DNA of 60,000 bases. Source: Hydractinia symbiolongicarpus (lineage: Eukaryota; Cnidaria; Hydrozoa; Anthoathecata; Hydractiniidae). Shown in pieces: positions 34,430-46,862 of the stretch. The DNA is taken from the NCBI RefSeq assembly GCF_029227915.1, contig NC_079886.1, positions 23,972,501 to 24,032,500 on the forward strand. The letters run 5' to 3'. The position numbers and the translations under genes were made by a program. Position 1 is the first letter of the stretch, and each line of letters begins with the position of its first letter. The notes beneath the pieces were generated by a model. It worked only from the letters and a program-made list of their open reading frames with translations. It did no database searches and had not been told where the DNA came from.

Positions 34430-36566
34430 CATGTCTATAAATTTAAAAAATATTGACCAACAAATTAGTTGTATTGTAACCGCACAAAAACAGTAGTTAT
34501 CTTCTTAACTTAGTATTTTGGAAGAATTGCTAATAGATAGCGTTTTTATAGAACTTGTTACCAACTTTGTTTAGGCCGATTTGCTTGTTAGCGGTGTCTT
34601 TTAATAAAACTAGCGAAAAAAAACATATTACGACGAACTTCTCCGTCAACTTTATTCTCACGAAGGGAATCCTAAAAAGATTTCAGAATAAAATACATAG
34701 CGAGGCAACGAGAAACCCAACAGAAACAAAGTTTAGGTTGTTGGTCTCCATTTGGACGATAAAGTACTGCATACATGTCGCCATAGAAGAATCATGTTTT
34801 TATTTTTTTACTTAATTTTACAATCAATAAATTAATTACAGGCGTTGAATAGCGGATTTTATTGAATTAAAATGACTTTTTTAGACTGTTATTATCAAAA
34901 TGCTTATTCAGCATTTTCTTTTGTTGAATTTGTGTTTGATGAGCGAGTCGAAAGAAAATGTTGGAAACCGAAAGTGCGATAGGCCATCTTTAATCCAAGA
35001 TGGCATACGTTTGAGGAACAAAAACAGAAAGTTACAATATTTGTCTGATATGGGAATTTTATGTCATAGGGAGATCCATAGGGCAAATGTCAATTAAATT
35101 TGGCCTTTACATGGAAACTATACTTTAAGTACTACTAATGACTGATATGCACTTTCGACATCAGCTTTCGGCGTATTTGTTATGTCATAAAAAATACATC
35201 TATGGAGGATATTTTTTTTGCTTTGATAGTCTCGTCACATTTCAGTAATGCCGCTATAGCAAAATTGGCGCCCTAAATAAAGCACAAAAATATAGTGGTG
35301 GTTTTTTTATTATTACAAAAGTTCTGGAACAGCAACAAATTCTTGTTGAACTGTTGAATTTAAACGAAAAGATTTTTTTAAGCTGAGTAAACCACTATTA
35401 TTGACGATAAGACCAATTGAAGCCCATTTTCAAAATCCAAGCTTCAAAGTGGTTCGAACGGTAAAATTGCGAGTCAAGATATGCAGCATTTTCGACCCCA
35501 GAGCTCCTTGAGATAAACCTCAACTTAAAGAGCTCTGGAGTCGAGAATGAATATGCAGCATACGTGAGTTTATTTAAAACTTACTTTGGAGCATTTTAGT
35601 CCGTTGTGTGTGTTGACAGGCAATCCTCACCTGATGGTATAAAGAAGCTGTAGATTGCGCCCTTGTCATAAAGTTTAAGCCTTTGCATCAAGTTAAAGTG
35701 GTGGTCTTTGGTCTACGCTTACATTAAAAAAAACCGGGATTGAGCCTTGTAGTGGATTAAATTTATAAAAATTGAACGGCTTTAGACCATTTTTTTTATT
35801 TACTATTGCATAAGAAAGAATTATTTCTACAATGAACGTCCATCAAATTATATAATATTTTATTTATTGCACCCTCCTTCCTCCCTTCAGAATATGTTCG
35901 CTTATTGAACTTTAATGCATTTTTGTTGAAAGCAATGAGAGAGTCGCTTAAATGATGTTCGGCGCTAATCCAAATCATTACGGCATTCCAGGTTTCATCT
36001 AAAGTGTAAAATCGCCGAAAATATTCATAACAACCATATCACCACTTTCTTGAAAATTAAGATAAATATAATTTCAATAAATTTTACCGATAAATGTACT
36101 TTTTTAAAATTTCGTGGATGTGATGTGATTTAATAATCGAAACATTATTTTTACGCTAGCTAAAAACTTTAGGTCAAATTATTTTCCAGTTCAAAAAATT
36201 TTGTGCCAGTGAGTCATATTTAGCCGAAATTTTTTTTATATAAATGAATATTCCAATCAATATGTCGACTAGTAATTTTTAAACTGAACTAATAAAATGT
36301 CACAAGATACGGAACTAATTCTGTTCTTTTGAACTTTTGCGTACAAATACTGACTAACAGCTTGTCAAATAATAGAAAAATAAGTCTTTCCGTCTATTTA
36401 TGTTTCGAATTAATTTCATATTTTCAAAAACATAAAACGGGAAAAAAATTACGTATGATGAATGAAATACTAAAGCGCATTTATTGTTAGCTTATATTCC
36501 GTTTTCTGCTTCGGTTTCGGCGCAGTTTACCGTCTTATGCGTCATTACAGAGTCTTATACCGCACA
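34430..36566. other. Gene-free stretch with one palindromic unit
   Basis: Apart from the palindromic unit at 35480-35562, I see no supported feature. The frames at 34555-34815 and 34900-35097 have no recognisable motif. Confidence 0.45.
35480..35562. repeat. Palindromic unit flanked by an 11-bp direct repeat
   Basis: TTCGACCCCAGAGCTCC is inverted as GAGCTCTGGAGTCGAG. Both sides carry ATATGCAGCAT (35479-35489 and 35552-35562), which looks like a target-site duplication of a small inserted element. Confidence 0.6.
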
Positions 36567-36919
36567 GGTCTGGGCACTAGCGAAGCGCTTGTAGAGACAA
36601 ATTTTGATAACCCCAAAGAGCACTGTAAAAGTTAATAATTCAAGTTTCCTTCGATTCCAACATCTTATCCATCCCAATATACCACAACGAGGGTTGGCAA
36701 CACAATTTTAAACTTGTTATCAAAAAGTAAAGCGTCAGTTAAAAGCAAATATTAATTGAAGAAACATCAGGTAGGATTGTGCATTTCTTCCTCTTTTCGC
36801 AACACTAACCAGAATAGCTATGAAAAACTGACCATAAAATCTATTTAAGCTCTCGAGACAAAAGAAAATAAGCCAAAAATTTATCCCTACATACAAAGCG
36901 CTTCGCTAGTGCCCAGACC
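36567..36919. mobile_element. MITE with 27-bp terminal inverted repeats (353 bp)
   Basis: The left end GGTCTGGGCACTAGCGAAGC, continuing GCTTGTA, is matched in reverse by TACAAAGCGCTTCGCTAGTG, continuing CCCAGACC, at the right end, with one base of difference. The interior is AT-rich and non-coding. I found no clear target-site duplication, so the superfamily is not assigned. Confidence 0.75.
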
Positions 36920-38152
36920 CGAGAAGTATGAAACTCAGTAATAGGCTGGAAAGAAGGTCAACCTTTTTCTTTCCATCTCTGATAGTAACATGAATAGGTA
37001 CCTTTGGGGTGGAACGTTTTATTAGTATTAATAAAGAAAAATCATTGTAGTCTTTGCCTTGCCTACCCAACATATGGTGGACAAAATTATAATACCATCA
37101 TTTAACCCTGGGTTTCTTCCTATTTAGTTTAATAAAACCGCGGGGAATTTGTTGTGAAAGGAAAAGCTATAATTAAAACAAAGGCATGGGGTATTATTGC
37201 TTGAAAATATTGTGCTTTATTCTTACAAAAGCATGACAAGTACCCCCTGGTTTCTTTGTGGTGGCATATCATTTTAAGGGGGAGAAGATAGAAAAAAATA
37301 ATTTCGAAAGATAACTTGAGGCTTATCTTTGAAAAGAAAAGAAAATCATCAGATAGTTGGCATTTATATTACGAAAAATTGAGAGATAAAATTGTTATGT
37401 TTTGATAAACACCCAATATTTCAACACCAGAAACACAATTCAATGTTTATACATATAGCCTGGATGACATTATGTGTGTATACATAGGAATGCTATGCTT
37501 ATAAAACCAAACGTGTTTAACGAGCAGAAGAAAAGAGCATTGTCGATGGATAACTAGCAGTTTATTGTTGAAGATTATACATTTACTTTTTATGCACTTT
37601 AAGACTTTCAAGAAACAGTGCCGTGCAGAGGAAATAAAACAATATTTTGTTAAAGAAAAAACGCATCAAGATTTTGTTAAGCGGTATGTTAATTAGGAAA
37701 GATAAATCGGATGCTAACTGTCCTGTGTTTTTTTATTAGAACGGTATAAACAGTTATCTCAATAATAACAAGGCTTTTAATGAACAGATCTATACGATTA
37801 ATGCTCGTGAGAAAATAAGGTTTTTTAAAGACACAGTTTGTGAGAAGTTCACAAAAAAGTTGCTTCATCTTGATGCAACATATAAACATTATATAAACAT
37901 CTACATTTTATAGATACTTCTTTTTTGCTGGTGATTGTTCTGGCGTATATTAGTTTTGATTTTTTTGGCAGTACATGTGTTTATTGCTTTTGTTAGAGTT
38001 TTGTAAATCTTTTAAATTTGATTGGTTTGTTAAATACCGGAAAGGATAATTTACAACCCAAATACGAACAAATTAAACAAATTTGCCTAGTTTGTTTCGA
38101 AATAAAAACAAAGAACGTTGGAGAGCACAGTAAAAACTTTAAAGAAGTTACG
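36920..38152. other. Upstream region of the cystine-knot gene
   Basis: AT-rich, no recognisable gene. A splice-acceptor-like TTTTTTTGGCAG at about 37961-37972 could start the last, coding exon of the cystine-knot gene. Confidence 0.35.
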
Positions 38153-38542
38153 ATGTTAAATACAGGAGTATTGATGTTAACTGTGTTATTGTCGCTGTCA
38201 AAAATATACACATGTCGAAGAAATGATGTTTATACCACAGCTGTCCCAAGATGCACGCCAAAGATTATGGAAGTTGAGTTAAAATACGAAGGCTGTAAGG
38301 ATACAACTGTGAAACTTTACGGCTGTGGTGGAGCTTGTCAATCGGACACTACAATGAGGCTACATTCTAAAATGTTGCAGGTGAAATGCAACTGTTGTAA
38401 GCCTTCGAGGTATGCCGCACATAAAGCATTCGCTGTCGGAATACAATGCGGGGACAAAGAAAAAGTGGTGAATTTAATGTCTGCTGTTAAATGTTCCTGT
38501 CAGTCGTGTGGGAAATATCTTATAGATGCGTTTGTTAATTAA
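38153..38542 (+). CDS. Small secreted cystine-knot (CTCK, bursicon/gremlin/DAN-like) protein
   Basis: A predicted secreted ligand or antagonist of 129 residues. I chose the ATG at 38153 because it places a signal peptide first (MLNTGVLMLTVLLSLSKIYT). The frame stays open back to 38018, but that start would bury the signal. Twelve cysteines (21, 34, 48, 58, 62, 79, 81, 82, 99, 114, 116, 119) include the knot-forming C-x-G-x-C ring (CGGAC, 58-62) and the C-x-C pair (CSCQSC), with CNCCKP between. This is the C-terminal cystine-knot arrangement of bursicon, gremlin/DAN, norrin and glycoprotein-hormone-type proteins. It is short and has nothing but the knot, as in bursicon subunits and DAN-family BMP antagonists. 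Which of these it is cannot be decided from sequence alone. No paralog is visible, although its 3' flank is duplicated 3.2 kb downstream. Confidence 0.8.
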   Translation: MLNTGVLMLTVLLSLSKIYTCRRNDVYTTAVPRCTPKIMEVELKYEGCKDTTVKLYGCGGACQSDTTMRLHSKMLQVKCNCCKPSRYAAHKAFAVGIQCGDKEKVVNLMSAVKCSCQSCGKYLIDAFVN

Positions 38543-38642
38543 AATAAAAAGGGAAAGAATCAAAACAAAAAAAGTCGAAAATTATCGTCACTGTGTGCTG
38601 TTGGTTGACTCAAGTGCAATGGTCAATCTCAACAACTCTTGC

Positions 38643-38905
38643 CCACCTATGGGGTTTAAAGCTTGGTGGTAATAAATCCAAGGGACTTGCATTGTAAAAA
38701 ACTTCAATAAACTCTAATTAGTACAAATGATGGCATTAGGAAATTATGATCGTTTATATGTACTAGGTTGTGTAAAACAAACTTGTACGATGTAAATAAG
38801 CTCCTTATTGAAGCATTTTTTTTAAATGTATATTAATAGATTATAAAAGAAAACATATTAAAACTATTTTAAGCAAAGGTTTCTATTTCTGTTTTAAAAT
38901 TGTTT
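38643..38905 (+). repeat. Direct repeat copy A (3' flank of the cystine-knot gene)
   Basis: About 260 bp starting CCACCTATGGGGTTTAAAGC, roughly 93% identical by eye to 41853-42116. It includes the shared strings GGCATTAGGAAATTATGATC and TTATATGTACTAGGTTGTGT. It begins about 100 bp after the stop codon, so it may be 3' UTR. Confidence 0.85.
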
Positions 38906-41852
38906 GGCAAGTAAGGAAAATTTTCTCAGGATCAAAAGGGGATAGGCATGGTTTTAATATAGCTAGGTTTTAATTTAGATTTCTAAAACTGCGAGTAATA
39001 GTTTTTTTCTTATCTAAACAATTTAATGTTAATTTAGAAGTCAAACATGTAATTCTCCTTACATTTTGGAAGAAGTTTAGATCTGAATTAGATTCAGCTA
39101 CAAAACCATGCCAACCGAACAACGAGAACAATAACAAAGTGCGTTTAACAATAAAGATGGAGACTAATCTATCAATTAGAGAGGCACTTATGTATATTAA
39201 ATGTCTGGTTTTGACATATCTGTTAAATCAACAAAAGTTTACAGTGACTTATTGCTCATTCGTTGGCCATATCAAGTAGTCTTGCATCATTTCCGGAGCG
39301 ATTATTGGAATGAAAGTTCGAGTGAAAAGTCACGCTTCTTAGAATATAGGTTTGAAAAGCTAGCTTTTTATTAAAAACAGCTTTTTTCAAAACGTCCTTC
39401 TACACTATCAAATAACATTTCTTAAAAGTTTCATATTTATGTAGTAATATATAATTAAGTAACAAAAACTATAGGGAATGTTTTTAAACCCTGATAACCG
39501 TAGTAAATACTCAAATTGGGATAGTCAAGTTAATAATATAACTCCAACAAAGTTGAGGCTGGAGTGTTTTCCGAAAATTTGGAGATTTTAACCTCATAAG
39601 TTGGCTTTTTTCATCTATATTTTTTAATATTGCATTAAAAGTATCAAATTTAATAAAATAATCCAACAAAGGGAATGTAACAAAATATCTTCAGTTCAGG
39701 TGAAAGTGATTGGTTTTGAAATGTGAGAAAAAGTGTCAATATGTATGTGTGTACACGAGCCAGTAAGTGAGAGCGACTGACTTCTTGAATTTAGTAAAAT
39801 GTTTTGTAATTTTTGAACGAGTTTAAATCCGTTTGGATTTTACAAGTTGGTTTCCAGAGGGTGGAAAAGTTGACTATTTAACTATTCATAAATCAATTGA
39901 CTTATATAAGTAAAATTTAGGTCTTTATAACGATGTGAGGTCACAAGAAATTATGATAAACATTATATGAAGCCTGTTATCTGATCAATACGTAAAAAAA
40001 GCCTACGTCAACCGAATCAAACACTCAGCTAGTCATCATAAAAACTAGACAAAGGCGCAAGTGACATTTCACGAGGTCACAGTATTTCAGGATGATTGTC
40101 AACAATGTGGCTATGGCAGCAGTGTGACGTATTCGTTGATTGAATTTCGATTTTTCTTTGTCTCTTAATCCTTAAAGTCTTAATCTCGCCCCCAGGGCTT
40201 TTTTGCGTTGCATTACAGTTAACGCATTAATAAAACAATAAACCCTAAGGATCGGAGTTTGCTAAAGCTTAATCATTCCTCAGAGATACTAGTGGAAAAA
40301 CGTGACAGTTGAATAAACTCCAACTGTTTTTTGTAATTGAAGTTTACAGGCAACGATTCACCAGAATGCAAAACAATTTTTTTTTATTTTTTTTTAAATT
40401 ATCACACAAAACAGTTTTGTTTGATAAATGAGATTTTAAAAATGTTCATGGCATGAAAGGTTAACACAAAAGAAGACTGTGTTTCTAGTATACAATGGAA
40501 TACGCATTTTTCATAGAAAGTTTAAGAGAACATTAATACTGAGATTTGAGTTAATATGAGTCTGAAATTACAAAGAAAAAATTTATAAACATCATCTGTT
40601 TTTATTATGTGTGTTTTACCTTAGAGGAAAGAATGCTTTTCCCATAAGATAACTTTAACTCCATCTGTTTCTTCCAATCTTATAAAAACTTGATCCTCAT
40701 CTTAAAATTTGGAGTGAAAAATTTGGAGTGAAAAATGGTAAAACAATAAGCACATCCACATTCACCTAAAATTTAAGACATCCTTATAAAAAAATATAAG
40801 CAGTTCTCAATGAGAAAATACCAAAGTCAATTAACTTTTTGTTTGAACTTGACCAACGGTTGTATGTAAATTAAAGCCTGCTCATTTATCAAAGATAAAA
40901 TGTATAACGATTCTAGAAATATTGGAGCAAAGCTGTTTATGTTTTCCAAGATAATTCCTTACTAATGTAATGTCAACTCTTCAAAGCAGAAACCTAAATA
41001 TGACAAAAGACAAAAATGACAGATCACAGCAGAACAAATTATACAAAAAACAGACAGGTAAATTTATTCCGTGATTTTAGAGAGTAAAATTGGATATATT
41101 TTTTAAAAAAAGTTGAAATAGCAAAAGATAATTTCGAAAAAGTGCGAACTATAAACAAAACATGTGCCAGTTTGAAAATAACTGGGATGTGTGCAAAGAT
41201 GCAGTTTAAAATTCATGAATAGATGTTAAATCTTGATGATGTGTGATGTTGGCTAAGTAACTAAAAAGATGAAGATTAAGATTGGAACTAAAGGAGAATT
41301 TATTTTTTATCAATACGTCTTCCTTCTTTAACGTTTCTTTTAAAACAATCTCAACATCGTTTTTTGCCAGCTAACCAGTTATGTTGATGAAAATTTTCAT
41401 CAATAATTGAGTACTTACGCTGAGTCTGGCCAGGATCTAATTATTATAGGCAAGAGTGTATGAAACAGCCTAAATACACTTTTCCAACAGAATTATATGT
41501 CACTTGAACTCCAAAACATTAGACTATAGAACAGATCCATGTTGGTTTACGGAACGCCTCTATTCCTGTTAAAAAAATAGAAAGAAAAATAAAATTCAGG
41601 CAACTACTCATGGCTTTTAATTGATGCATTTACGGATTAAAAAACGACTCTGTTAAAAACTAAGTTTTAAAATGGTGGCTGTTGCTGTCTTTTGGAGCTA
41701 AAAAATTAAAAATAAATATTGAAAAAAAGAATTATTTTTGTAAAAACTGTGTTCTTGATACAATTACATAATAAAATCGGTATGACAAAAAAAACAACCA
41801 AATAAAGCACGACAGAATATTTTTTTAACAAAAAATGTCATTAACTATTGGC
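38906..41852. other. Gene-free stretch between the two direct repeats
   Basis: AT-rich, with poly(T) near 40376-40398 and a weak MITE-like CTCGCCCCCAGGGC/ACCCTAAGGATCGG unit near 40182-40258. I see no decayed copy of the cystine-knot coding region. Confidence 0.4.
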
Positions 41853-42116
41853 CACCTATAGGGTTTAAAACTTTGTGGTACTAAATCACAGGAACTTGTA
41901 TTGTAAAAAACTTCAACAAACTCTAATTAGTACAAGTGATGGCATTAGGAAATTATGATCGTTTATATGTACTAGGTTGTGTAAAACGAACTTGTACGAT
42001 GCAAATAAGCTCTTTATTGAAGCATTTTTTTTAAATGTATATTAATAGATTATAAAAGAAAACATATTAAAATTATTTTAAGCAAAGGTTTCTATTTCTG
42101 TTTTAAAATTGGTTTC
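41853..42116 (+). repeat. Direct repeat copy B
   Basis: Same orientation as copy A, 3.2 kb away. Similarity starts at GCCACCTATAGGGTTTAAAA and ends near TCTGTTTTAAAATTGG. No terminal inverted repeats seen. It is either a small transposon or the remnant of a local duplication. Confidence 0.85.
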
Positions 42117-43089
42117 CAAGCATGGACGAGTTTCTCAAAATAAATAACTCATGAAATGAGACAACACAATGTGTTGTTATATCAGGTTGAAAAAAAAGTA
42201 TGTAGGCTAGTTTAGAAAAATGACGGATATTTTGGGCAAGTTTTGGACGTGGCCAACGGTTTCTAAAGTTCAGAATTTTGTTTACGATGTCAATAGCACA
42301 CCTTAGTCATTCCTCGTGAATTTGAACTTCTTCGCCCAGTATTATGAAATAAGTTTCACACTGGTGAAAAACAAAAGTTAATTTAATAATGCAAGTGCCC
42401 TAAAACTTATAAACACATTTTAAAGAGTTTTATTAGAAAAGAAACTCTACACGCTTTAACTCAACTCAAAAAAAATAGTCATGGCCGCAATTAGGGATAC
42501 TTTCTGAAAAATTAAAGTAAAAAAAAGTTGAAAAATGAAAATATCATGTAACTATGAACACATAAAAATTTATAGAGAGAGCACGAATAGGGTAAAGACA
42601 AATTAAGCGACAAAAATGTTTTCTTGTTCAAGAAGTCTAAAAGAAACGCCAGGTTTAAGGCTTTTTTTTGCTCCTAGCTCCATTGAGGAGAGACCTGTTA
42701 AATTAAAGGCTCCGCGAAGGAAACATTTTTTAATGCATTTTCAGAATCTTCATTTTTTGAATTAGCATGTCATATTGTTATCAAGATGATCTATAAAACA
42801 TATGCTTTAGATGCTATCTCTAAATATTGTTATTAAGGTTCAATATGAAGATCAGATCGCGTAAAAATAACAAACGCATTTGTGATTTCTAATGGAAGAA
42901 GAGTTCATTTATATTGCCAGCTATAGCTGCAAGTGTATCCTTCATTTTTACCTCCAAGCATTACTCAAGCAGATTACTTGGCGTCTTCTTAGATGAATTT
43001 GTCTTAAAAAGAACTATAGAAATGCCATTATGAAATATTAGATAATGAACATTAAAATGAAGTGTAAGATCTTTTTTTATTACATTCAA
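42117..43089. other. No recognisable gene
   Basis: AT-rich DNA between repeat copy B and the decayed LINE. Nothing supported. Confidence 0.4.
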
Positions 43090-44340
43090 ATTATTTTCTT
43101 TTCTGAGTTCAATTGGTAAACCATTATATAGTTTTGCTTTCTCAAAAATGAAACTCTTCCACTGAATTTAAGTTTAACTTCCGATGTACGCACTAGCAGA
43201 CCATTATTTCGGGTGTTGTCGACGTGGTTTATTACCTCGAAATATCCTGTGTAATTTGAGCAACCTTCGTTCAACAACACTCGTTTGACAACTGTGCAAC
43301 TAACTTGGACGGTTGTCAAACATTGATCGTAGCCGGTATTGATTGAGAATAAGCAATTCTAGAATGTTTAGAAGACTTTTTATACTTTTCAACTGAGTTG
43401 CAGTAAAACATAACATAACTGAGTACTGGAAGAATCATACATTTGTAAATTCTTTTCCACACAACAGGATGGATGTGGTCCCACAGTTTTTGCAGCAGCG
43501 CTACTCTTATACTAGCTTTCTTCATAGTTTTTGCAAAGTTCTCAGCCATCAATTAAGTCTGATTCAGAATTACTCCCACATATTTGAATAAAGTGGTTTC
43601 GTGGATTTTGTGATCATGATATGTAACATCAATCTGATTTGAACATTTTTTTTGCTGGTTCCAAACAACATCACCTCATTTTCCCACCAAAATTAATAAT
43701 TAATTTATTTTCTTGTAAATATTTATCGATAGCATTAAGATCATCAATACTTTTTTTAATATCCTCAGTTCTTTTAGAGTTAGCATAAATTGCGGTATCA
43801 TTGGAATATTTTAAGATGCGTGAGTTTTGAATATGATCAAACAATATTTTTGAAAAAGATTATGGATGGTCACGGCCATAAAACCTCCACAAATTGGTCT
43901 TTTAATGTCCTTAATATTATAAAGTTTAACAACTTATGTTCTTTCAAATAAGTAATTTGCGAACCAATCGATATTTTCTACACCATAGGATTTCAATGTA
44001 GATAGCTAATAACTGGCTGTGGCTTATAGTATTAAACGCCCTGCTCAAGTCTTTCATAGATACTCCCACAAAATTTCCACGACTGACTTTAAATCTTATA
44101 TCATCAACCAATAGTGTTGAGGCATTAACTGTAGATCGATTCTGCCTATAACCGAGCTGTTTCTTATTTTAAAGACTGTTTGCCTCCAAAAAATCAAGTA
44201 ATTGCGAACATACAGCTTTTTCGAGAATTTTTAGAAGTTTGGTGTTGTCCTCCATACAGTTAGGTTGCCAAGGGTACCACATTAAAATTAGATCCATCTT
44301 TCATAATCTTACACTGGTTACACCCTTGTGATTCTCATCT
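43090..44340 (-). pseudogene. Decayed non-LTR (CR1/jockey-like) reverse transcriptase
   Basis: Minus-strand frames, broken by stops and frameshifts, show a reverse-transcriptase series in the right order. RSTVNASTLLVDDIR and VSMKDLSRAFNTISHSQLL correspond to motif A. IYANSKRTEDIKKSIDDLNA, preceded by KYSNDTA, is the catalytic box. ENKLIINF and KRIYKCMILPVLSYVMFYCN form the thumb. YADD is degraded to YSND and the second Asp of the AFDT motif is Asn, so it cannot be active. No endonuclease was seen upstream. It is an old, truncated LINE different from the RTE family elsewhere in this window. Confidence 0.7.
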
Positions 44341-44682
44341 TCACAATAAAAATAGGAGACATCGCTGGAAGGCGCTTGCAGAATATCGCTTGAGTAGCAG
44401 GAGAATCTTGTTTGTCTGTTGTTATCAAATCTTGTTTGACTGTCTTACAATCATGTTCTGGTGTGTTGATGCTTTTAATGCACCGAACTTCCAGCCTCAT
44501 CTGTTTTCTGTCATCTTCATCACAAACACTGTGTGTCTCACGGGTTTTGCTTCCTTTATCATTTTAACGGCATATTCTTAGTATTATAACGGTTCGATTT
44601 TCTCTCACGAATCAATTGGAATAAAAGAATGTATATTGTTTTGAGTTGGCATTTTTAAACAAAAAACAAGCTTGCGCTAAGG
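44341..44682. other. Short uncharacterised stretch
   Basis: A minus-strand frame ending at 44318 (DCKTVKQDLITTDKQDS and neighbours) may be the eroded upstream part of the LINE, but I cannot recognise it. Confidence 0.3.
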
Positions 44683-44940
44683 GGCTGTTTATATGAAAAA
44701 CGGGACAGGACGTTTGTCAAAAACCCTTTATGTTTATATGGAAAATTTTTGTCACGAAACAATCTTGTTCCGTCCTGACTAAGCGGGATCTCGCTCGAGC
44801 TAAGTGAGATCCTGTCTTAAGCGAAGCGTTTTTTTCATATAAACACACCATCCCGTAAGGAACGGGACTGTCTGCATATTCCAATTGAAAGAAAAAAAGC
44901 ATGCCGACAAACTTTTTTCCATATAAAGGCGTGACAAAAT
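44683..44940. repeat. Palindromic MITE-like element
   Basis: GTTTATATGAAAAACGGGAC near the left end is inverted by TTTTTTCATATAAAC at 44833-44847. The centre holds GGGATCTCGCTCGAGC facing AAGTGAGATCC. GTTTATATGGAAA recurs and is again inverted at 44919-44930. These nested inverted repeats suggest one or two small foldback elements. Non-coding. Confidence 0.55.
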
Positions 44941-46519
44941 CATCTCAGCAAATGTTCCGTTTTGGCGCTTAGTCGAACTACGAGTTGTTAAATATCCAAA
45001 TAATTTAAACTATTTTCCCTGCCCTCTTGTTCTCTTTCTTCTTGGTTTTCTTCGCGTTTGAATATTCTTTGTTTTGTGAATTCATTTGAACCAGCTCAAA
45101 TAAATTCGCCATCTAAAGCATTTTAAACCAATAGACTGACGTAAAACGCCATTAAATTCAGAATTTAATGGAAATTTAGTTTATACCTTCTGTTTCTTCT
45201 TCTTTTATTTTGATTATTCAAGTGGTATTTTCTCGCATGTATAATAGCTTCATTTAATGTTTTTAAGTAACATATTCTTTTTACATTATTACGTGTAAAG
45301 CGTAAAGGTTAGTTCCCGCCAAAATAAAGTTAATTGCACATGAAAGAACTTGAAAGATTGTCTAGGAATTTGAATCCTTTTTTTTTAAATTCTTGATTGG
45401 TTCTTTAGAACTTGGACTAAAAAGGTTCACTAATTATGCATGATTTCATGAGGAGTTGGCTCTGAGAGGGTGTTATATTTAACATTTTTGACAAGTCATA
45501 TAATGTTTTCTGGCTATTCACTTTGATACGTTTTGAACATTTTGCATAAATTTCAATATTTAGTTACCATATTTATGCTCAATGCTAACCCGTGACGTCA
45601 TAGCGCAACTTTTAAGACAAATATCTCGAAAATGGTTAAAGATTTTTCAAAAAAATAAAAAGATTTCTGGAGAACTTTCGAAGGTGTTTCATATGTGCTC
45701 AATTTGATTTTTCGCAGGGGGTGAGTTTTAAGAGAATATACGAAGGTTAACAGGTGTGAACGTTATTCTTTGTGAATATTCTCGCGTAATGAGGCCTCAA
45801 AGAATAATGGTAAAGAATGTAAAACTAGTACGTAGGGAAAAAATTTTCCCCGGCAATTTTTTTCAACGAGGGCCGACGAATTGTTCGGTGCTTTGTTTAT
45901 ACGAAGTATCTGCGACTTAATTATTTTTAGCAACTCTGATATTTTCCCCAGCAAATAAATGTTTGTTTATATTTTCCCATTTTTCATCTTTGATATCAAA
46001 ATCGAAAATGTTCTTTCTGTGTAAACGTAATATCTTTGCTTATTTTCACAGGAACAAGTAAATTATTGTGGAATAAACAACCATAAAAGAAACGAAAAAG
46101 ATTTTTCAATCACAGACAGTGCGGCTGGGTAGTCAACAATAAGACGAGTAAGACTTAGTAAATTTAATATATGTTAATGATATATATTATATAATAACTT
46201 GCCGTATACATAGCCGGCTGTTGCAAGTAAATTAATGTTTAGCTATTTAGCTAAACTCTAGCTAACTTTAATCTTCGCAAAATTCTGTGAAGTTGAAATC
46301 TAGGCAGGGTGCAAGGCATAGCTAGGGTCAGAAAAAGCAGGACCACATAGAAAAAAATTGGCTAATTACCCTAATTTGCGCCATAATTTTTTTTAGCTAT
46401 TCTCCTTATTTCCAAAAAAATGCAATGGTTTTGGCATAAAGTTCTTTTGTTTCACTAAGTTTCTTATATAACGGTTGTCTGTTGTTTATATTTTCTACCA
46501 TTGTGCATGCGCACACTTG
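44941..46519. other. Gene-free stretch
   Basis: No supported gene. The segment 45590-45730 (TGACGTCATAG, AAATATCTCGAAAATGG) resembles in style the TGACGTCATC/AATATCTCTGCAACCG core of Helitron elements 3 and 4, but homology is uncertain. Confidence 0.35.
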
Positions 46520-46862
46520 TACTTGTTGGATTTTAGAAGAAAAATAAGAACAACAAAATCTATATATATCTTTCAGCAAGCCTTCGCCAACGTCCATGTT
46601 GGCATGTTCACACTGTTTCTAAATTTTTACATGTTAGAGAAAAAATACTAAACATAATAGGATATAATAGAAAGAAAATAGAGCTATTATAATAAAGGTA
46701 TAGATTTTACTGTTTCATTTAAAATGGGACGGTCATGCTCAATTAATAAGCTCTCCATCAGAGTAAGTTTAAAATCATTATACTTTTCTGCAAGTACTGA
46801 GAAGTTTTGAAACAATGCTGGGGAGTGATTACAAAACATCAAATGTTCGAGAACAGCACTGG
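46520..46862 (-). repeat. Penelope-like element, 3' terminal segment (inverted-repeat arm 1)
   Basis: The minus strand reads CGAACATTTGATGTTTTGTA through to GTTGGCGAAGGCTTGCTGAA. It closely matches the plus strand at 48483-48825. It covers the end of the endonuclease coding region and the 3' non-coding tail. Confidence 0.8.

Noticed and set aside
38018-38152. Upstream in-frame ATG extending the cystine-knot protein by 45 residues
   Set aside because: It would place the signal peptide internally. The ATG at 38153 starts directly with a good signal sequence.
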